Positions 6,315-9,190 of a DNA stretch of 9,190 bases are shown one piece after another; the first letter of the stretch is position 1, and the number at the start of each line of letters is the position of its first letter. The notes beneath the pieces are model-generated. The model saw only the letters and a program-made list of their open reading frames with translations. It was not told the origin of the DNA and ran no database searches. A program made the position numbers and the translations under genes. This DNA is from Syntrophaceae bacterium UBA1062 (GTDB lineage Bacteria > Desulfobacterota > Desulfomonilia > UBA1062): NCBI GenBank assembly GCA_002316295.1, contig DCDF01000168.1, positions 1 through 9,190 on the forward strand, read 5' to 3'.

Positions 6315-7454
6315 CTAAAATTTGTACACCACATCGGCATGGTACAGGACGGCATCAGGCTCGTTGTCACGCTTCCATGCCTCGTAGATGTAAACATTGC
6401 CGCCGATGGTGAAGCACTTGGTCACATTGTAGTCGAGGCTGATGATGTGCCCCTTCAGATCCGTATCCCCCACACCGCTGCCGAAGGTGGCATCGGTGAG
6501 CTCGCCCACGAACGCATCGGCCCCGATCTGTGCATAGGAGTACTCCAAGACGAACTTCATGAACTCGGCTTCAACTCCGGCCACCCAGCCCACGTTCTCG
6601 TCCTCGGGGTCGAGATCGCCTCCCAGCACGCTCTGGCCTGCATCCCCCTCGGCGCCGAAGTTCTTGAACACCTGTCCATAGACGGTGAGCCCGATATCGC
6701 CGAGGTCCATCTCGGCTTCCGCATACAGGTCGACCACATTGAACTCGTAATCCGGGTCGAGGGTATCGTGCTCCCGCACGTACTCCCTCTCGAAATCCCT
6801 GTCGAAATCGTAGTAGGCTGCAGCCAGCGTAACCCCGATCTCATCGAGCTCGATCTTGGTGCCCAGCTGTGCAGCGTAGAGAATCCCGAACTCCTCTTCG
6901 AGCTGGATGACATCGTACCCGCCCAACGTGACAAAGAACATGCCGGGCTCGAACTGAAGAGTGAACCCGGCCGGCCTGACGTCGCTGTCCCAGAGCAGCC
7001 AGCTCGTCTCAAACGGGTTTTTCTGCTGTCCCGCCACAAAGGTCAGAGCCCCGAGGGAGTGGCTTGCATAGGCATAGTCGAGACGTATGTCTCCTGTCTC
7101 GAAGAACTCTTCCTCACTCCATGTGTCCTGGGTGCTCGTGGCCTCGGGTCCGCCGGTCGCGAGCCCCGCGCCCACCTCCCAGCTCTCGTCCAGGCTCTTC
7201 CAGACGAACCCCAGCCTGAACCTGGTCCGGATACGGTCCAGATTCTTGTCGTCACCGTCCGGGACGTCCAGCTCCCTGCGCTCATACCGGATCAACAGGT
7301 CTCCCTCGAGGGTGAGGTTCTCTATGCAGTCACGCAGGGTGATACCGCCCGCCGCCTTCTCCTCATTGTCCTGTCCGTTGTCCTGACAGAGGGCCGGGAC
7401 GGGCAGAACGAGGCAGGAAAACACAAAAATGGTGAACAACATCCTCATTATCAT
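6315..7454 (-). CDS. Outer-membrane beta-barrel porin (putative porin family)
   Basis: A 379-residue exported protein. The start is placed at the ATG at 7454 because AGGAGG lies exactly 7 nt upstream; the frame is open further upstream, but those starts lack this site. An N-terminal signal peptide is clear: a short charged start, a hydrophobic core (about 5-19) and likely cleavage near residues 21-23 before QDNGQ. C23 does not sit in a proper lipobox, so it is not called a lipoprotein. The mature part shows alternating amphipathic strands, such as LEGDLLIRYE (49-58) and RIRTRFRLGF (74-83), and the segment GQQKNPF then LWDSD (142-158), as seen in Porin_5-type proteins. It ends in Phe, the usual outer-membrane assembly signal. 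It is very rich in Asp and Glu. Substrate unknown; it may pass small solutes. Confidence 0.88.
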   Translation of the reverse strand: MIMRMLFTIFVFSCLVLPVPALCQDNGQDNEEKAAGGITLRDCIENLTLEGDLLIRYERRELDVPDGDDKNLDRIRTRFRLGFVWKSLDESWEVGAGLATGGPEATSTQDTWSEEEFFETGDIRLDYAYASHSLGALTFVAGQQKNPFETSWLLWDSDVRPAGFTLQFEPGMFFVTLGGYDVIQLEEEFGILYAAQLGTKIELDEIGVTLAAAYYDFDRDFEREYVREHDTLDPDYEFNVVDLYAEAEMDLGDIGLTVYGQVFKNFGAEGDAGQSVLGGDLDPEDENVGWVAGVEAEFMKFVLEYSYAQIGADAFVGELTDATFGSGVGDTDLKGHIISLDYNVTKCFTIGGNVYIYEAWKRDNEPDAVLYHADVVYKF

Positions 7455-7461
7455 TGATCTT

Positions 7462-7467
7462 CCTCCT
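7462..7467 (-). promoter_or_regulatory. Ribosome binding site fixing the porin start
   Basis: A perfect AGGAGG on the minus strand lies 7 nt before the ATG at 7454. This selects that ATG over the more upstream in-frame codon at 7490 and over the ATG two codons later at 7448. Confidence 0.85.
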
Positions 7468-7523
7468 GTACATAGAAATGTGGCGATCAACAGATGTTAT
7501 TTGGTTTTTGCATACATAAATGA

Positions 7524-7551
7524 ATAATAGGATGTCTTGATTATTTCACAA
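7524..7551 (-). promoter_or_regulatory. Candidate sigma70-type porin promoter
   Basis: In an AT-rich stretch the minus strand reads TTGTGA (7546-7551), a 16-bp spacer, then TATTAT (7524-7529), five of six matches to the -10 consensus. It would give a leader of about 60 nt to the porin start. The overlapping TTGTGAAATAATCAA is loosely dyadic, like a CRP/FNR-family half-site pair, but the spacing is not standard. Confidence 0.45.
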
Positions 7552-7674
7552 CGGCATGCGGGGCTTAACCTGATGAATGAATTCATGCAGGCGCAACAAC
7601 ATGGCGCAGCGGTGCGACGAGCGCTTTCAGCGGAGCTCGTGACCGGGCGGGCGCTCAGTCGGACCGTGGCTCCG

Positions 7675-7696
7675 GAGCAGCCCGGAGCGGCTGCTC
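7675..7696. terminator. Hairpin overlapping the kinase stop codon
   Basis: GAGCAGCC (7675-7682) and GGCTGCTC (7689-7696) form a perfect 8-bp stem with a 6-nt loop. The right arm includes part of the kinase stop codon (7695-7697). A second, competing 7-bp stem, GCTCCGG/CCGGAGC (7669-7675 with 7682-7688), uses the same bases, so only one can form. No T run follows on the minus strand. It may be a 3'-end stabiliser or a rho-dependent end. Confidence 0.4.
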
Positions 7697-8708
7697 ACCC
7701 TCCGAAAAACCTTCCCTCTTCCCAGGCCACCTTGTGCTCCATGATGACCTGGAACTGGTGGCTGATGTCCGAGATCTCCCGGTGCCAGAAGTTCTCGCTG
7801 CCCCAGTCGGGATGGTTGGCCCGGAAATCGTGGTCGTCGAGCTGCCGGGCGCACCAGGTGAGGTAGTAGATGATCCGCATGAAGCGCAGCGGCTCGATCA
7901 GCTGCAGGGATGAATAGTCGAACTCGCGGAATTGCTCGTACCCTTCCAGCAGGAGGTCGATCTCGCGCCTGGAGCGGCCCGCGTGGTCGGGAAGGAGCAT
8001 CCAGAGGTCCTGGACCGGGGGGCCCAGCATCATGTCGTCGAAGTCGATCGCCATGAGGCCCTCGCCCGGACGGTCGAGCAGGTTGCCGCGGTGGCAGTCG
8101 CCGTGGATGCGGATAAAGCCTTTTTCATGAAAAAGCCCGGAGATATTGTCCACAATGCGGGAGGTGATATCCGCAAAGGACTGCCGGTGCTCGGGGGTGA
8201 TGAACCCGCCGTGGATGAGAAAATCCAGGTCGCTCAGGGTCGAGGTCTGCGGGCTGAGCACCACCCGGTCCTCCGGCCTGCGCTCCTGGCCCGCGAGGTG
8301 GATGCGCGCGATGAGCCTGCCCACCCTCACGAGGTCGTCTCCGGAGTTGATCTCGAACTCTCGGCCGGATTTCTTCGGAAAGAGCGCGAAAAAGCCGTGA
8401 TCCATGGCTGCCAGGGTGCCGCCGCCGGGCAGGGTGAGCGGGCAAACGACCGGGATCTCGGCTTCGGCGCAGTCGGCCAGGAACCGGTGCTCGTCTTCGA
8501 GCGCCGTCCTGCTCCAGCGGCCCGGGCGGTAGAACTTGGCGATGATCCGCTCTCCCCGCCTGGCCTGCAGCTCGTACACCCGGTTGATGTAGCTGGGCAG
8601 GGGTATGGTGAGCCCGGTCATGGGGATGCCGGAGGCCTTCTCCACGGCATCGAGCATCACCTCGGGCGTGAGGTGCCTGAAGCCGGCTGTTCTGTCCGTA
8701 TCGTTCAT
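7695..8708 (-). CDS. srkA: Stress-response kinase, SrkA/YihE-like
   Basis: A 337-residue cytoplasmic protein of the SrkA/YihE group, within the aminoglycoside phosphotransferase-like kinases. In E. coli this Ser/Thr kinase protects cells from stress-induced death. Seen here: IIAKFYRP with the ATP-binding Lys (K58), a Glu in LEDEHRFL (E73), the catalytic loop HGDCHRGN (202-209; D204 and N209) and the metal-binding IDFDD (D222). Further family signatures are PVQDLWMLLP (231-240) and IEPLRFMRIIYYLTW (271-285). The length fits the E. coli protein (about 328). The ATG at 8708 is chosen because the resulting N-terminus aligns with YihE. A TTG at 8729 overlapping the prfC stop by four bases is an alternative, seven codons longer. 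No clear Shine-Dalgarno precedes the ATG, so translation may be coupled to prfC. Its substrate here is unknown. Confidence 0.9.
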   Translation of the reverse strand: MNDTDRTAGFRHLTPEVMLDAVEKASGIPMTGLTIPLPSYINRVYELQARRGERIIAKFYRPGRWSRTALEDEHRFLADCAEAEIPVVCPLTLPGGGTLAAMDHGFFALFPKKSGREFEINSGDDLVRVGRLIARIHLAGQERRPEDRVVLSPQTSTLSDLDFLIHGGFITPEHRQSFADITSRIVDNISGLFHEKGFIRIHGDCHRGNLLDRPGEGLMAIDFDDMMLGPPVQDLWMLLPDHAGRSRREIDLLLEGYEQFREFDYSSLQLIEPLRFMRIIYYLTWCARQLDDHDFRANHPDWGSENFWHREISDISHQFQVIMEHKVAWEEGRFFGG

Positions 8709-8725
8709 GGTGGAGCGAATATAGT

Positions 8726-9190
8726 TCAATTATGTTCCCGTGTCTTCAGGAAAACGACGTCGGGCCACTGCTCCATGGTGTGCTTCAGCCGCCAGTCGCT
8801 GGGCGCCATATAGGTGAGGCATCCACCGGCATCCCGGGCGAGGCTCGACTGGAGGCTCTTCTCGAAATCGGAGAGGATCTTGCGGTCGCTGCACTCGATC
8901 CAGCGGGCCGCCGTATAATCCACCGGCTCGTAAAACGCCTCTGCACCATACTCGTGCTTCAAACGCTCCATGGCCACGTCGAACTGCAGAGGCCCGACTG
9001 CGCCGAGGATATAGCTGCTGCCCATAAGAGGTTTGAACACCTGCACCGCGCCCTCCTCGCTCAGCTGGATGAGTCCTTTCTGCAGCTGCTTGAACTTCAT
9101 GGGGTTCTTGAGGATAACCCGCCGGAAGTGCTCGGGGGCGAAGTAAGGGATGCCCAGAAACTTCAAGGGCTCCTTCTCGGTGAAGGTGTC
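8726..9190 (-). CDS. prfC: Peptide chain release factor 3, C-terminal part (partial)
   Basis: The frame is open to the right edge of the window, so only the last 154 residues are present; full RF3 is about 530. RF3 is a translational GTPase that removes RF1 or RF2 from the ribosome after peptide release. The visible part is the RF3 C-terminal domain, with family segments FLGIPYFAPEHFRR, QLSEEGAVQVF, GAVGPLQFDV, ARWIECSD and PDVVFLKTREH. The GTPase domain lies outside the window. It ends in TGA (8726-8728), 17 bp before the chosen kinase start, which suggests one transcript for both genes. Nothing looks truncated or frameshifted in the part seen. Confidence 0.97.
   Translation of the reverse strand, partial: DTFTEKEPLKFLGIPYFAPEHFRRVILKNPMKFKQLQKGLIQLSEEGAVQVFKPLMGSSYILGAVGPLQFDVAMERLKHEYGAEAFYEPVDYTAARWIECSDRKILSDFEKSLQSSLARDAGGCLTYMAPSDWRLKHTMEQWPDVVFLKTREHN

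Noticed and set aside
6249..7457. A 402-codon plus-strand open frame opposite the porin
   Set aside because: It is the antisense shadow of the porin, which has a signal peptide, a good ribosome site and barrel features. The shadow has no recognisable domain.
7577..7586. Perfect palindrome ATGAATTCAT
   Set aside because: Ten bases only, with no partner site or promoter overlap; could be chance in an AT-richer patch.
7675..7696. Standard rho-independent terminator after the kinase
   Set aside because: The stem is good but no T run follows on the minus strand, so it is listed only as a hairpin of uncertain role.
7932..8813. A 293-codon plus-strand open frame opposite the kinase and prfC end
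   Set aside because: It runs across two clearly real minus-strand genes. High GC keeps antisense frames open.
1..9190. tRNA genes, CRISPR repeats, insertion sequences or attachment sites
   Set aside because: I looked for T-loop signatures, regularly spaced repeats and transposase motifs and found none.

Overview
The window looks like chromosomal DNA of a GC-rich Gram-negative bacterium, most likely a deltaproteobacterium (Desulfobacterota/Myxococcota side). The reasons are a very large TPR-GAF-sigma54 activator, a long acyl-CoA dehydrogenase driven by a -24/-12 promoter, and a beta-barrel porin of the 'putative porin' type ending in Phe. The lineage is inferred from gene types only. I see no tRNA or rRNA gene, insertion sequence or CRISPR array.

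Layout, left to right. 1-495 has no convincing gene; it holds a strong minus-strand intrinsic terminator (21-61) and several hairpins. 496-696 (-) is a cold-shock-domain protein with a possible long 5' leader. 914-4051 (-) is a sigma54-dependent activator (winged-helix-like start, TPR-like repeats, GAF, AAA+ with GAFTGA, Fis-type HTH). 4052-4473 is a divergent control region with a good sigma54 promoter facing right and candidate enhancer repeats upstream of it. 4474-6189 (+) is a 571-residue acyl-CoA dehydrogenase. 6190-6314 holds a convergent hairpin. 6315-7454 (-) is an outer-membrane porin with a signal peptide. 7695-8708 (-) is an SrkA/YihE-like kinase. 8726-9190 (-) is the 3' end of prfC (release factor 3), which runs off the right edge and lies 17 bp from the kinase.

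How the genes may work together. The activator and the acyl-CoA dehydrogenase form a plausible local circuit: the activator, perhaps reading a small molecule through its GAF domain, would switch on fatty-acyl-CoA oxidation through the -24/-12 promoter. The porin is convergent with the dehydrogenase and has its own candidate promoter, so a functional link is only possible. prfC and the kinase look like a translation/stress operon unrelated to the first pair. I find no clearly new multi-gene system. The most interesting points are the sigma54 circuit, signs that the activator lacks the N-terminal kinase/ATPase part of longer relatives, and the structured non-coding DNA at the left end.
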